Made by a program: the position numbers and the translations under genes. Shown piece after piece: positions 35,227-47,097 of a DNA stretch of 64,000 bases. The stretch lies in NCBI GenBank assembly GCA_030340625.1, contig JAOPHQ010002847.1, positions 255,001 to 319,000 on the forward strand, read 5' to 3'. Each line of letters opens with the position of its first letter. Within the stretch, counting starts at the first letter, position 1. Below the pieces are notes generated by a model. The model worked only from the letters and a program-made list of their open reading frames with translations, searched no databases and was not told the origin of the DNA. Source of the DNA: Merluccius polli. Taxonomy: Eukaryota > Chordata > Actinopteri > Gadiformes > Merlucciidae.

Positions 35227-36664
35227 AAGACAAGCAGAGGAATATGTGAACTTTGTCACTACACATGCTGTCCCTAAGGCTATGACATTAGCTGAAATTC
35301 AGGAAGCAACCAGAACTGACCCTACTTTATGCAAAGTCATTCAACTCCTCAAGGAAGGCTCGTGGGGGTCACTATCTGAGAAACAGGATTTTGCTGATGG
35401 AGTTGATGTTGCTGCTCTAATGTCACTTCGAAAAATCAAAGATGAACTAACAGTGACTGCTTCTGATGACACTGTATTACGAGGCACAAAGATTGTCATC
35501 CCGCAGTCTCTACAAAACAAAGCAATATCACTGGCGCATGAAGGCCACCAGGGGGTGGTCAAAACAAAAAAGTTGATCAGAGAGAAAGTCTGGTTCCCTG
35601 GCATCGACAGACAAGTAGAAACCATGATATCTGGATGCATACCATGTCAGGCTGTTGTTCTTCCTAACCACACACAAGAACCTCTTCGCATGTCTGAGCT
35701 GCCATCATCACCGTGGGAAAAAGTTGGTGTAGATTTCTGTGGCCCGTTCCCATCTGGTGATTATCTCCTAGTGGTCATTGATGAATACTCCAGGTATCCA
35801 GAGGTAGAGATTTTACAGTCTACGTCAGCCAGAGCCACGATTCCTAAACTTGACAAAATATTCTCTACTCTGGGAATTCCACTGGAGGTTAAGACAGACA
35901 ATGGCCCACCCTTCCAAAGCTCAGAATTTGCAAACTTTGCAACATATTTGGGTTTCAAACATAGGAAAATAACTCCACTGTGGCCCCAGGCTAATGCTGA
36001 AGCTGAGCGTTTCATGCGCACGCTCGGAAAGACTATACGTGCTGCCTGTGTTGACGGCCATCCATGGAAACAGACTCTTTATGCATTTCTCCGCAACTAT
36101 CGTGCCACACCTCACTGCTCCACTGGGATAGCCCCTGCTGATGTGCTGTTTGGTAGGCCCCTCAGAATTAAGCTGCCTGAATCCCCTCTTCCCTTCCAGT
36201 CTCACACAGACGCAAAGTTACGACAAGCCGATGCTGTGGCGAAGAACAAGATGAAACTTAATGCGGACAAGACGCGTCACGTTGCTCCTGTGGCTCTGAA
36301 ATTGGGTGTCAGAGTTTTGTGTCGTCAGAAGAAGGAAGGGAAGCTATGCCCTGCCTATAATCCATGCCCATACAAGGTCATCGCTGTCAAAGGTTCCATG
36401 GTGACAGCCAAACGTAACGACCATGTCATCACCAGGAACTCATCCCACTTCAAGACTCTACCGGCGGTTGAAAATCACCACACCCAGTCATCTGGGTGGA
36501 AAATCATGAACAATGGACAAGATGCTATGGACTGGACTGAAGTCATCCCTGAACAAACCCCAGAGCCCATAGCCCCTGACCCCCCTGGGTCTCAGTCACC
36601 TGCTCGCAGATACCCGGTCAGGATGAACAGGGGACCTCCTTCACATTTCACTGATTTTGAATGA
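35198..36664 (+). CDS. Gypsy integrase (pol C-terminal part, shifted frame)
   Basis: Open in the frame one base ahead of the gag-pol ORF and overlapping its end. The first possible non-ATG start noted is GTG at 35246, and no ATG precedes the domain, so it is probably translated only as part of a polyprotein. It has an HHCC zinc-binding region (GHQGVVKTKK..., GCIPC) and a catalytic triad, numbered from 35246, of D163 (GVDFCGPF), D218 (KTDNGPPF) and E254 (AEAERFM): the exact D-D-35-E spacing. The C-terminal tail (RRYPVRMNRGPP) is typical of the family. The stop at 36662-36664 lies 116 bases before the 3' LTR. Catalytic residues are intact; only the link to RNase H is out of frame. Confidence 0.9.
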   Translation, partial: HICQEASNTERQAEEYVNFVTTHAVPKAMTLAEIQEATRTDPTLCKVIQLLKEGSWGSLSEKQDFADGVDVAALMSLRKIKDELTVTASDDTVLRGTKIVIPQSLQNKAISLAHEGHQGVVKTKKLIREKVWFPGIDRQVETMISGCIPCQAVVLPNHTQEPLRMSELPSSPWEKVGVDFCGPFPSGDYLLVVIDEYSRYPEVEILQSTSARATIPKLDKIFSTLGIPLEVKTDNGPPFQSSEFANFATYLGFKHRKITPLWPQANAEAERFMRTLGKTIRAACVDGHPWKQTLYAFLRNYRATPHCSTGIAPADVLFGRPLRIKLPESPLPFQSHTDAKLRQADAVAKNKMKLNADKTRHVAPVALKLGVRVLCRQKKEGKLCPAYNPCPYKVIAVKGSMVTAKRNDHVITRNSSHFKTLPAVENHHTQSSGWKIMNNGQDAMDWTEVIPEQTPEPIAPDPPGSQSPARRYPVRMNRGPPSHFTDFE

Positions 36665-36763
36665 TGTATATACACTGCAGGATATAATGCAAAAGAAAGA
36701 CTTGAGTTAGACTGTTTAACTGTTGTTGTTATAAAAAATAAAAAAATAAAAAAATTAAAAAAA

Positions 36764-36780
36764 AGTAAGAAGGAGAGGGT
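36764..36780 (+). other. Polypurine tract
   Basis: A purine-rich run (AAGTAAGAAGGAGAGGG) immediately upstream of the 3' LTR, the expected plus-strand primer site. Confidence 0.7.
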
Positions 36781-37055
36781 TGTAATGTTCCTACTACATA
36801 ACATGTGTGATGTTTCTGTGAAAGTTACAGTAATAGTGTTTCAGTCACATGTGATGTTAATGTAGTCCACAAGGGGCGCTTGGAGCTGGTGGTGGGAGAA
36901 ATGGGAAAGAAAGACAGGGAAGAAGAAAGTGGAAGGAAGTCAGAAGTTGTTTACATTTCTGTACAGCGAAACGTGAATGTTATAATTGTGTTGAGTATTC
37001 ACTAAAGCGAACTAAACACTACGTCTGAGTCGGAGTCTTATTCTGGGATTTTACA
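36781..37055 (+). repeat. 3' LTR
   Basis: 275 bp, same ends as the 5' LTR, followed directly by GGGGC, the duplicated target. Confidence 0.95.
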
Positions 37056-38834
37056 GGGGCTTCATAGTAATGTGTCCGAATAGAGCAGCCCTGTCGGACA
37101 CACACGCCAGCTCTGACCGCTGTTTTATTATCATCCACACTGCAGTCGGTGTGCAGTAAATGGCACCTCAATGGTGTGAAATCCTTACATACAGTCATTG
37201 AGCAAACGATACTGACTTCGTGAAAACGCCCATGAGGCAACGACGCAATGATTCGCTTCAAACATGTTTTTCTAGCAAAAACTGAATAATGGCGATAAGC
37301 CAAATATAATTCTAAAGATATACTGCAATAGCTCACTCCAGTGGAAACATGGACCATTTTCATTACCCAACTAACATATATTTGGTAGGCTAATAGTGCA
37401 ATGTAAACATGTTCACGAATGCATTTAGTAACGTCAGACATTTCTGACCCGAAACATTTGTAGCTGCAGCCTTCCTTATACAGTAAATGGCTGCAGCTCA
37501 GCTTATCTGGCAACCCGGATGGCGACACAGTACTGACTTCGCGATTGGACGCTAGGCAGAAGGTGGCGCAACAGACCAAAACACAAAATGAAAACAAAAC
37601 AGTTTTCCTGGCACAGAAATATTGCGTTTGAAATTAAATATTCTGGCTGGACTACTATTATGTCTGACATAAATACTTGAAATTAACATGATTCCTCAAT
37701 GTCTATTGACATATTAGGGTCATTTTATGATTACTTTGAGTACATTTCTTACATATAGCTCCTTTAACTAGGCTCACATAAAGTGCGAGGTAATATTGCA
37801 AATCTGAATCACTGCTTTGCAGCGAGATGGCTGGGTCAGTACAGAACATGTCTGAATGTTGGTTGTACATTCTGTGTTGTCTATGTGTTGGTTTCTTTCA
37901 GAACCTAGACTTTGTTCTGGAGCTACTAGTAAATAAGGGATGGTTTTGAGCACCATGCAAACAATGGTATTGGCTGGGTTTCCCTGGACAGCTGCTAGCA
38001 TTCATTTCTGGACAGCAGACATAGCCAGTTTGGCAGCGGTGATAGCATTGGTTATAGCATTGGCCGTCAACAACACCACCTTGGTTTTTTTTGTCGTTTC
38101 ATTATGGGAATATATTTACAGGTTGTCATTAAGAAATGTACCGTTTAAATATATTTGTATATCATTAAAATACGATCATTAAAATACGGCCAGTCACAAT
38201 ATTGTTTTTTTCTTGTGGAATGTACACATCAAAACAATGTTTTTGTAGCAATGGTAGATGTGCACAATGTTGCATAATAACCATTGGTACACAAAATAAG
38301 TGCAATACATATGAGAAGGAGGTCAATAATTGCACAATGCTAAAGGCTGAATGTATGTGAGCAAAGCTGCCATTAAAGCTGTGAGTGCTTTTGACTATTA
38401 ATGATGCTCCTTTGCTAAGTATGGTTGCCAAGCATTGTTCCATCACACACTGATGTTTAGTTATGTGTACGGTACTTAACCTCCATTCATAGTAGAAATC
38501 TATCCTTAGTACTGTCATTCCAAATGTTTATGTTGGCATAAAAGCGAGCAATACTTTGCTGTCCATGTTGTGTCTTGTTGTGCATTAGCAAGGCATGGTC
38601 CTGTGGTAGGTATTTGCTAAAACTAAATGCAGATGTCACTGGATTGCTCAGACTGTGCTTTCACAGTCTCTCAGAAAAGTCTATTTTTCGCTGTCACTGA
38701 TAGGAATTTTAGGACATGATTTGGACATTTGAATGCCATTACGCTTTTAATGGGATTAGATCTAAGGACTTTTTTCATCACCCTACAACCATTTTCTTTT
38801 TTTCAAAATAAGCTTTTTTTGTATGTTCTTCTCC

Positions 38835-38871
<37 letters not shown>

Positions 38872-38996
38872 GCTTATCAAATATTGACCATGAAAAGTGT
38901 GTTGACATATTTCCACCACAGCAACTTCAACTTTTATTATTACAGTATGTACAGTGTTGGAGTATTTGACAAACCTTTCTCTGCCAATGTCTAGAG

Positions 38997-39443
38997 CAGT
39001 GGTGTCAAACCTTTGACTTTAGGTGTACCACTAAACTGTCATCAAGAAACTTTTTCCGGACCACCTCATATGCAAACAGTAAAAAATAGATAAATACAAA
39101 TTCAGTGGCTGTGCAAAGAGTGCCAGCGCCCACTTTATACACAATTATTACAGAAAAATGTCAACAACATTGCTTATGCTCCCAGTGTGTTTATTCAGCA
39201 AACACAAATTGAAACAAAACATCAATAGAAACACTATTTTTAATAATAATAAATAATAACAAGCCATAATACTATATTTACTTCACATATTTATAAAATC
39301 TTTATTTTCAATTATCTATATTATTTTGTCTTAGTATAAGACATTAGTATCTATATTATCTATATTAGTTTATCTGTAAATGTGTCTATTTCAAGAATAA
39401 AATCCCACGTACTACTTGCAGTACCACAGGTTGAAAAACACTG
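38997..39443. mobile_element. 447-bp hAT non-autonomous element
   Basis: Perfect 8-bp target duplication GTCTAGAG at 38989-38996 and 39444-39451. Ends CAGTGGTGTCAAACC and GGTTGAAAAACACTG form an imperfect inverted repeat. Interior motif GTACCACAGGTTGAAAAACA is widespread in fish hAT MITEs. Confidence 0.88.
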
Positions 39444-41546
39444 GTCTAGAGGTTGGCTTTGTATTCTGGGCCTACCGAGTATGGACCCAGAATACTACTG
39501 AGACTTAAAGGACTATTTAGCATAAAATCCATTCGCTGGACTGCTTTCAGTGGGCAGATTGATTTGGCTGACAAGTGGTACCTGCCACTGCCCTCTCAGT
39601 GCCTTGTATTGGAGCAAACAACAGCAATGATCTCTCAGAAATAACATGATGGTGCTGGAGCCTCGGACCAATGACACAAGGTTTCACAGCTTTGGATACC
39701 TTGCAGACTGCAAATGACCTATTTTCAACGTTAATGCTCTGCTCGCAAAAGTTCAGGCCAAAGTCTATTGCCTTCTATCCCATCTCAATTGTGAGCCTCG
39801 CTCTTACATTGCCACCAATTTCCACATATTTACCTTGTAATTGCTCATGCGCAAGCTCTGCAGCAGCCTCCACCTCAGCCCACGTCTTGACACCTAGTTA
39901 GGAAACTGTCAACACGGCCCCTCTAAATCCCACGTAGATAAGTACTTTACTGATCCCTGGGACTGATCCCCTGGAGACTGTGGAGGAAATTGAAGGGAAA
40001 TGTACCCTATCAACAAACTATGACACTCATTTTCCTGTTCAAATGCAGTTTGATGCCCTTTAAGACGTTCCAGTCCTTGTTTCTATAGCAGCCAGACAGT
40101 CCCTAAGGACGCTGAATTCAATGTGCTACAGCACTTTACCTGCATGCGGGAATACCACATCCTTACTAGGTTGCAAATGGCATTTTCACCCTTTTCCTCA
40201 ATCGAACCAACAAATGTTGCGCAAGACCACCAACCACTCATGTGAAGGACGTCACCAGTCCAGCTATGTTGACTGCTAATGCATTTGTAATGTGGAGTAT
40301 AATTAATTTAATTTATCGTAAAACTCCAAGGATTGCTGCAAGGTGATGAAGACCTGCCATCAGTTCATTACAGGTTTACCTGTGCCAATCAACAGCAGGG
40401 TATTATGAGCCATAATGTAAACTAATCTAAATGAAATATGTGAACAGTAAGGCCATATGACTTAAAGCAATGTTACGTATACAATGTTATTTCTTTACTT
40501 GGTTGAACTCATTTTGGTCAGGGTGGTAAACATGACATGGACCGTTGTCCAATCTTACTGGTGAGGTGGGTGAGAAAGGTCTATAGCTAAATCCTTTCAA
40601 GACATTCACACGCCATCCACACCTATGACCACATGACCTTCCAATTATCCTAAGCAGCATGTCTTAGAAAGTGGTTGGAAACTGGAGCACCCTGCAGAAA
40701 CCCAAAGCAAACACGGAAAGAACAAGCAGACAGACAGAACAGGCAGACTGAAGCCATAACAGGAAGCACGTCCCAGGGGTTTGGAGCCAAGAAGGTGGCA
40801 GCGCCACCCACTGCACCGCAGTGTCGTCAAGATCACAGTTCACACACATACACATCTCATGGTTCCATGTTGAATATACACATCTGTGATACCCCTCCAC
40901 CGTGAACAATATGCTGGGCAAGAGATTAAATAATAAAAAGGTGGTGCACACAATGCACATAGGAAAGCTAACATGTCTGCGTGCCCACCGTCGACACACA
41001 TTCTTGGGGCTTATCGCAACAACAATGTTCACAGGCGCGTAACTATCTCCCCCTTGCATCAAGCTGTCATACCAAAAGCTGGTTATGGAAAGATCCAAGA
41101 CCAGAAAAGACTAATGATAAGCAGAGGGATGCATTTATGGGAGGGAGGGCATCTGACAGTTTGAGAGGTCCAGTGAGGAAAAGGCAGCAGTGAAAGGAGA
41201 AAGAAGATATGCCCTCTTTCTTTCTTCCCGAGATCATTACCATGAGATAGAGAGGGACTGAGGGAGGGGGTGGTGATGGCAGGGAGGTGGGTGGGTGGGG
41301 GGGGACGGTAAATGGGTGTAGATTACATTGTTTCTCCTTTTTTTTCTTCTTCTACTCCTCTTCTTGAGAAGAAAGTTGCAAGATTATTTAAGAGGGTAGT
41401 CCATTTCAAAATACATTAACAAGTACATTGACAATGTGTTCAACGTCAATTGAGATGAACGTCGTCATAGTGATGGTATATAATTGGCTAACATAGTACA
41501 TCCATCTTCTGATACATCTGGTTGATTTGTCAAAATAGGTACATTT

Positions 41547-41589
<43 letters not shown>

Positions 41590-43005
41590 TGCACACACAT
41601 TTTTTTGATAATTACAAGCTTGCTAGATTTGACTCTACTGATACGTACAGCACCGTTCCCTTTCCAGTGTTTTTTTGTATTTTTTCCTTTGGCACAGATA
41701 ACAGTTTTCTCCTTCATTTTTCCCCAAGTAAGATGATTTTCTGAGTACCAGCATAGTGCGGCATGTAAGCCAATTGGCACTGTAGAGCTGCACTGCAATA
41801 ATCCGGAGAAGTCATAGATAACCACTGTCGTGTTACAAGGAACTGCCTCACATTTCATGCTGGAGCCATCCACAGTGCTGATTCAGCTCCCACATGTATG
41901 CTGTGACAACATGATTAATATTTGGCCCCAGACTCAACTGACTTAACTGTTCAATACATACCCATAAAACCCTGTGGTTGCTCCTTTAGACCCACACACA
42001 GAGCAATATAGCTGGGTGATCTACTATTAAAGATTCAAAAAACAAAAACAAAGAGGGGAATCAGAAAATACAGACTGGAATGCATTATTATAGGTTTTCA
42101 AAATGATGAGATACAGACATGTATGCTTGGAGTGAATCCCCTTTAGATGCCCTGTCCATTAAAGTATCAGTTTACAAACCTCCCTTGAAATGAACTTCGA
42201 AGCCTATCAAATAAGCACTTCATTATTATTTCTCAGTGCACAACCAATTGTAATTTATCACCCAACTAATTGGAGGTTCGAAAAAAAAACACTAAATATT
42301 GAACAACAAACGCCCAACATAGCACCTTAGTAATATAAACAAAGCTCAAAGTGCCATTTTATGTGATTGTGCTTATGGCTTCCCTAACAACATATTCCCA
42401 CAGTTATTGCAGCGACTCAAATTGCATGATTGATGAGGGAAGTAGAGCTTGAAGACCCAAATGACTTAAAGCACCCCAGAGTAAAAAAAAAAATCGACAT
42501 AATCTTCCTCTCTGTTTATCACCCCATGGCAGTTAGCTCTGCTGTACATCAACTCAAGGTCGACAGCTCACTGTGGAAATGGTAGCCATAGTAGAAGTGG
42601 ATGTGTGAAGTTCTACCAATTCTAATATGTAAAAAGCTGTTAGTTTAAATTAAACCATTCTTCAAACAACATCTTTATTGTAAATAGTCTTTTTTAAGTT
42701 GATTATGTCAGGCAGAGTGAGAATACCCTGTTCTTCTCAACATATTTCACTTTTATAGCATATTGGTTCAATCTCTGTAGAAATAGGTTTGTAAAGGAAA
42801 GATTTATTAATGAACATTACTGGTGTTAGCCGTTATGCTCTGGTTGCTTTAAAGAGAAGAGCTTGCTGGGGATCACACAGGCCTCACAAGTAAAAAATAT
42901 CCAATTTAATCCTATCTAATCCTTTATTGAATAATCAAACATCATGGCTGTTTCTGTATACCCTGGAGGGTCCTGAATATTTGCTGTGTTTCTCTTTCTT
43001 TATAG

Positions 43006-44865
43006 GTAAGCAACAGGATGGTGACCGGGGAGGCAGGAGGTAACAACTATTTGGTGGCGTGTTGGCAGCCCATCCTGGTTCTGATGTTGGGCACCGTCCT
43101 ATCTGGCTCCACCACTGGGTGTCCCTCTCGATGTGACTGCAATGCCCAGGAGAGATCTGTGGTGTGCCATCGTCGTCGACTGGCAGGTCTTCCAGAGGGC
43201 ATTCCCATCGAGACAAGACTGCTGGACATCAGCAAGAACCGTCTGAAAAGCGTTGGGCCTGAAGAGTTTATGAATTACCCTCTGCTGGAAGAGTTGCAGT
43301 TAAATGAAAACATCATCTCGTCAATTGAGCCTGGGGCTTTTAGCAACCTTGCCAACCTGCGGACTCTTGGGCTGCGCAACAACCATCTGAAGCTCATTCA
43401 GCTGGGAGTGTTCACAGGCCTCAATAACCTCACACAGTTGGATATTAGCGAGAACAAAATTGTGATTCTTCTGGACTACATGTTCCAAGAATTGTACAAC
43501 CTGAGGGCTCTGGAGGTTGGGGACAATGATCTGGTCTTCATCTCACCCCGCTCCTTTCAAGGCCTCAGCAACCTCGAGAGCCTCAACATTGAGCGCTGTA
43601 ATCTGGCATCCGTGCCCACCGAGGCCCTCAGTCACCTACACAATCTGCTGTCCCTCCGGCTACGTCACCTCAACGTCAGTGCCATACGAGATTACTCTTT
43701 TAAGCGGCTGTTTCGTCTCCGGGTGTTGGAGATCTCTCACATGCCAGCCCTGGACACCATGACCGCCAAATGCCTGTTTGGGCTGAACATCACGTCGTTG
43801 TCTATCACATGCTGTAATCTCTCTGCCATCCCCTACCAAGCCATCCGTCACCTAGGTCATCTCCGGTTCCTCAACCTGTCTTTTAACCCCATTCACACTG
43901 TGGAAGGGAACCAACTACACAGCCTTCAGAAGCTCCAGGCCCTTCATCTGGTCGGTGGTAGATTAACAACCATAGAGCCCTATTCTTTCCGGGGGCTAAA
44001 TCACCTCCGTGTCCTCAATGTGTCCAGCAACAGTCTGAGCACCCTGGAGGAGTCCGTCTTTCACTCAGTGGGTAACCTGGAGACCCTTGCTCTGTATGAT
44101 AACCCCTTGGCTTGCGACTGTCGCTTACTCTGGGTCTTCCGTCGTCGGTGGAGGCTGAACTTCAACAGACAGCAGCCGATGTGCACGTCACCCGAGTCTG
44201 TGGAAGGAAAAGAGTTCAAAGACTTCCCTGACGTCCTTCCTTTGAACTATTTCACTTGCCAGAAGTCGACAATTGTAGACAACAAGGTTCAAGAAAGTCA
44301 TGTGGACGAGGGAACCACAGTCCATTTTACTTGCCAGGCACAGGGTGATCCACCCCCTGTCGTAATGTGGCTCTCCCCTAAGAAGGAATATGTTACCACC
44401 AAAACTGTGGGGTCAAGACTCACTGTATCGAATGAAGGCACACTGGAGGTCCGCTACGCGCAGATCAAGGACAATGGCACATACCTGTGTATTGCCAGCA
44501 ATGCGGCGGGCAATGAAAGCAAACCTGCCCACCTCTTTGTGCACAGCTACTCTCCTAACTGGCCCCATCAACCCAACAAAACCCATGCCTTCATTTTGAA
44601 TCAGCCTAACGATGAGAGTGGCAATGTGACCCGGGCCACCGTCCAATTCCCGTTCGACGTGAAGACTCTTATCATCGCCACGACGATGGGATTCATCTCT
44701 TTTCTTGGAGTTGTCCTCTTTTGTCTTGTTATTCTCTTCCTCTGGAGTCGAGGAAAAAGTAACACAACATCAAAAATAGAGGTTGAATATGTGCCCCGAA
44801 AGGAGGATGTAGAGGAGGCTAGTCCGAATGAGCCATCTGTGACATTCAACATGAAAATCATGTGA
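43006..44865 (+). CDS. lingo1: LINGO1, LRR and Ig domain neuronal membrane protein (main coding exon)
   Basis: Type I membrane glycoprotein of neurons and oligodendrocytes; in mammals LINGO1 is a Nogo-receptor co-receptor that restrains myelination and axon growth (family knowledge). The exon opens after a pyrimidine tract and AG at 43004-43005. The internal ATG at 43018 has a good context (A at -3, G at +4) and gives 615 residues; human isoforms are about 614-620. Visible in order: hydrophobic signal segment ~11-33, LRRNT cysteines 35/39/41/50, about eleven to twelve leucine-rich repeats to ~360, LRRCT (NPLACDCRLLWVF, ~362-412), I-set Ig domain (~428-498, with YLCIASNAAGN), transmembrane helix ~551-576, and a 39-residue tail with the EYVPRK motif. 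The body is uninterrupted in one exon, as in other vertebrates. Identity as lingo1 rather than lingo2-4 rests on the LRRCT, transmembrane and tail motifs; a or b paralogue is not decided. Confidence 0.97.
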   Translation, partial: VSNRMVTGEAGGNNYLVACWQPILVLMLGTVLSGSTTGCPSRCDCNAQERSVVCHRRRLAGLPEGIPIETRLLDISKNRLKSVGPEEFMNYPLLEELQLNENIISSIEPGAFSNLANLRTLGLRNNHLKLIQLGVFTGLNNLTQLDISENKIVILLDYMFQELYNLRALEVGDNDLVFISPRSFQGLSNLESLNIERCNLASVPTEALSHLHNLLSLRLRHLNVSAIRDYSFKRLFRLRVLEISHMPALDTMTAKCLFGLNITSLSITCCNLSAIPYQAIRHLGHLRFLNLSFNPIHTVEGNQLHSLQKLQALHLVGGRLTTIEPYSFRGLNHLRVLNVSSNSLSTLEESVFHSVGNLETLALYDNPLACDCRLLWVFRRRWRLNFNRQQPMCTSPESVEGKEFKDFPDVLPLNYFTCQKSTIVDNKVQESHVDEGTTVHFTCQAQGDPPPVVMWLSPKKEYVTTKTVGSRLTVSNEGTLEVRYAQIKDNGTYLCIASNAAGNESKPAHLFVHSYSPNWPHQPNKTHAFILNQPNDESGNVTRATVQFPFDVKTLIIATTMGFISFLGVVLFCLVILFLWSRGKSNTTSKIEVEYVPRKEDVEEASPNEPSVTFNMKIM

Positions 44866-45690
44866 CTCAGAATAACTTCACATCAGTATACAAACTGCAT
44901 TTGGGCTTGGATGCTTTCCTCTCGTGCATTATGTGCCCAACTCGTCAAAGTGAAGAGACAGAGAGATTGCACAACAACAAAAGCTTCTTATACCCTAGAC
45001 TGTTCACATTCAGGGACAGAATCGGTAGGGACACAGTAACAAAACTTTGATGATTTGAATTTCTGTGGATTTTTATCGGCAATAGTCTATAAAGAAGCCG
45101 GTCTTGCAGTTGACTTATATGCTCCTTTATACCAGCAGAGGGAGTTTGTCTTTAAACCTATCTACAGTTTTAATCTATATGTATTTTTCTGTATCTTGTT
45201 CTGTCCTTGTACAGTGTGCAATGACACAAATGCTCTCAATGACTATGGGTTTTGAACTTACAAGAGTCTAAAGAGCTGGGTCAATTATTTTGTGGTTATT
45301 GATTTGGAGGGTCCCTTTTGATAAGTTTACATGATGAGGATTCAAAACTTCAAAAGATTGTATTAAGCAAAATGTACGTGTGAAAGTGTGAAATATGATA
45401 GCTATTTCAACCATTTGGGATGAGAAACATTAGCACAATACTTTCCAAATCCTGGTTATGGATTATTTCAAGTGTATCTTAAAAATCGAGATTCTTAATT
45501 TGATGCCTTATGTTTCCAAAGTTTCAGCTGTCATCTGAGCAATACATTACATTGATGTGTAACACAGAATTATATGTATTTTAAGGATTTTATGATTTAA
45601 AGCACTGGTGATATGTTAAATGTTGAAATACATATTTAAGGAAACAGGCAGATGGCAAGTCTATTAAAATAAATAACGTTTTATACTAAA
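44866..45690 (+). other. lingo1: Probable lingo1 3' UTR
   Basis: AT-rich sequence without coding signal follows the stop codon. The first convincing AATAAA is at 45668-45673, so this span is offered as a minimal 3' UTR. The true cleavage site is unknown; LINGO1 3' UTRs may be longer. Confidence 0.4.
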
Positions 45691-46750
45691 ATGCTTATTT
45701 TATTATATGTTTCAAGGGTAAAGGCAGTGAAATATATTTCCAGCCTTCTGATACAATGGAGTAAACAAGGTATTGGTTCACTTTTTATAGAGGTCTAATT
45801 ATCTATTGATGAATGGAGGAACTATTCATTTAACTATTCTCTGAACTCCCTTGCAAACAGCTCATGGCCATACAACACATACAACAATCAATAGAAAATA
45901 GAATAGACACAGATAAGGAATCACTACTGCACTCTCTGATTGTCAACTGTGGTGAGGTCATACAGACATTATATAGGGTGATTAATTTTACCATGTTCCT
46001 AAATTGAGATTACCATGACATATTATTGAATAAGAAGTGTTCCATAGAAAGACAATCAGACTACAGTGCGCAACTGATAAGGCATTCATTAAAATAGACA
46101 AATGCTAGCTAAGGGGGATTGTTGCTAATGTAAAAAAGGATTGTGATGATACCAGATTCAGGCTAAGGCCTAGGGAAGCTTACGTAATAAAGAAACTATT
46201 CTCCCTACCTTGACACATTAATTAGATGTCTTTAATTGAGAAAGATACAGAATTGGAGCAACATACTGGCAGCATAAAAACATTAGATTAATTAATCCAT
46301 ATTTAACCAGCTCCTCTATTCTGCTGCTCATGGCACACCTACACCAAAAACACATTTAAACATGTCCTGTGGCTTGGGACTGCCGCTAAACCTTTTTCTT
46401 TCCCTGGAAACGTGACAGAGCTTGAGGATAGGGAAGGTGCAAAACCCATGTACACATGGGCTCTGTTAAGTTCCCTGTCTTCTGTTTAGGCAAGCGACAG
46501 GATGCCACAGTGGCTCATTATACTGTGTTTTTTGGTAGTAGAAGGCTATGGTTCGCTAGGCAGACAATACATGTGAGTGGGAGGAAAACAATATTGCTTT
46601 TGGTTGTTGTATTGTGAAAGTCTGGAATAGGAAGAAAAGCCACAAATTATAAACTATGATCTAATTTAAAAGAGAATATACTTTATATTGGCATAAGAAA
46701 ATCACTATTAACCTATTTTTGTTACTTTTAAGATGATCCATAAAGATACT
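45691..46750. other. Downstream intergenic, no gene recognised
   Basis: AT-rich, with no exon-like ORF and no repeat boundary recognised. Confidence 0.5.
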
Positions 46751-46751
46751 A

Positions 46752-46821
46752 CAGTACAGACTGATTATTGTTATGTTTACTAACTGTAGCACAGTTAGTA
46801 AACAATAATCAGTATGTACTG
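46752..46821. repeat. Palindrome with ~33-bp arms
   Basis: CAGTACAGACTGATTATTGT and TTTACTAACTGT are mirrored by ACAGTTAGTAAA and CAATAATCAGTATGTACTG around a 3-base centre; small mismatches in the arms. Confidence 0.85.
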
Positions 46822-46992
46822 AAATAAAGTGCAAAATAGACCAAAGAAGAGAAAATAAAAAAAATGCATTGCAATGGGGGAACATTACATTTAATTTACC
46901 ATACTGTTTCCATATGTCTATGACACCAATGTCACACAGATATACATTATAATGCTGAATGTCTAAACAGCCATTTTATTATATAGGACTCT

Positions 46993-47097
<105 letters not shown>

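Larger units (their letters stand above)
32253..37055 (+). mobile_element. Young full-length Ty3/Gypsy LTR retrotransposon in lingo1 intron 1
   Basis: 4803-bp element with two 275-bp LTRs (TG...CA), 5-bp target duplication GGGGC (32248-32252 and 37056-37060), a tRNA-Ser-type primer site, a purine tract before the 3' LTR, and gag, protease, RT, RNase H and integrase in that order, which defines Metaviridae. It is in the same orientation as lingo1 and lies inside a 100-bp repeat unit of a TTAA-flanked DNA element. There is no envelope ORF. The K02A2.6-like pol and tRNA-Ser primer suggest the Mag-like lineage (inference). Confidence 0.96.
31630..37767. mobile_element. TTAA-flanked DNA element, copy 2, interrupted by the Gypsy element
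   Basis: Starts TTAAAGGACCTATATGTAGG and ends CTTACATATAGCTCCTTTAA, so the two ends are inverted repeats flanked by TTAA, the target used by Kolobok- and piggyBac-type transposons (superfamily is inference). Nearly the same sequence occurs at 5079-6206. Inside are four tandem ~100-bp units (starts at 31937, 32037, 32137, 32238); the fourth carries the Gypsy insertion. No transposase is encoded: non-autonomous. Confidence 0.85.
23443..43005 (+). other. lingo1: lingo1 intron 1 (about 19.6 kb)
   Basis: Bounded by GTAAGT at 23443 and a TTTCTCTTTCTTTATAG acceptor ending at 43005. Its mobile elements are listed separately. The stretches 23443-24960, 26300-29510, 31143-31629, 37768-38988 and 39452-42990 hold no ORF with recognisable similarity. 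They are AT-rich with microsatellites (GA at 23820-23848, ATT at 24651-24676, AT at 28680-28759, CA at 38840-38865, AT then CA at 41553-41590). Any enhancers inside cannot be told apart by eye. Confidence 0.75.

Noticed and set aside
43047..43235. Antisense and out-of-frame ORFs over the lingo1 exon
   Set aside because: Shadows of the real coding frame; the sense frame has clear LRR and Ig motifs.
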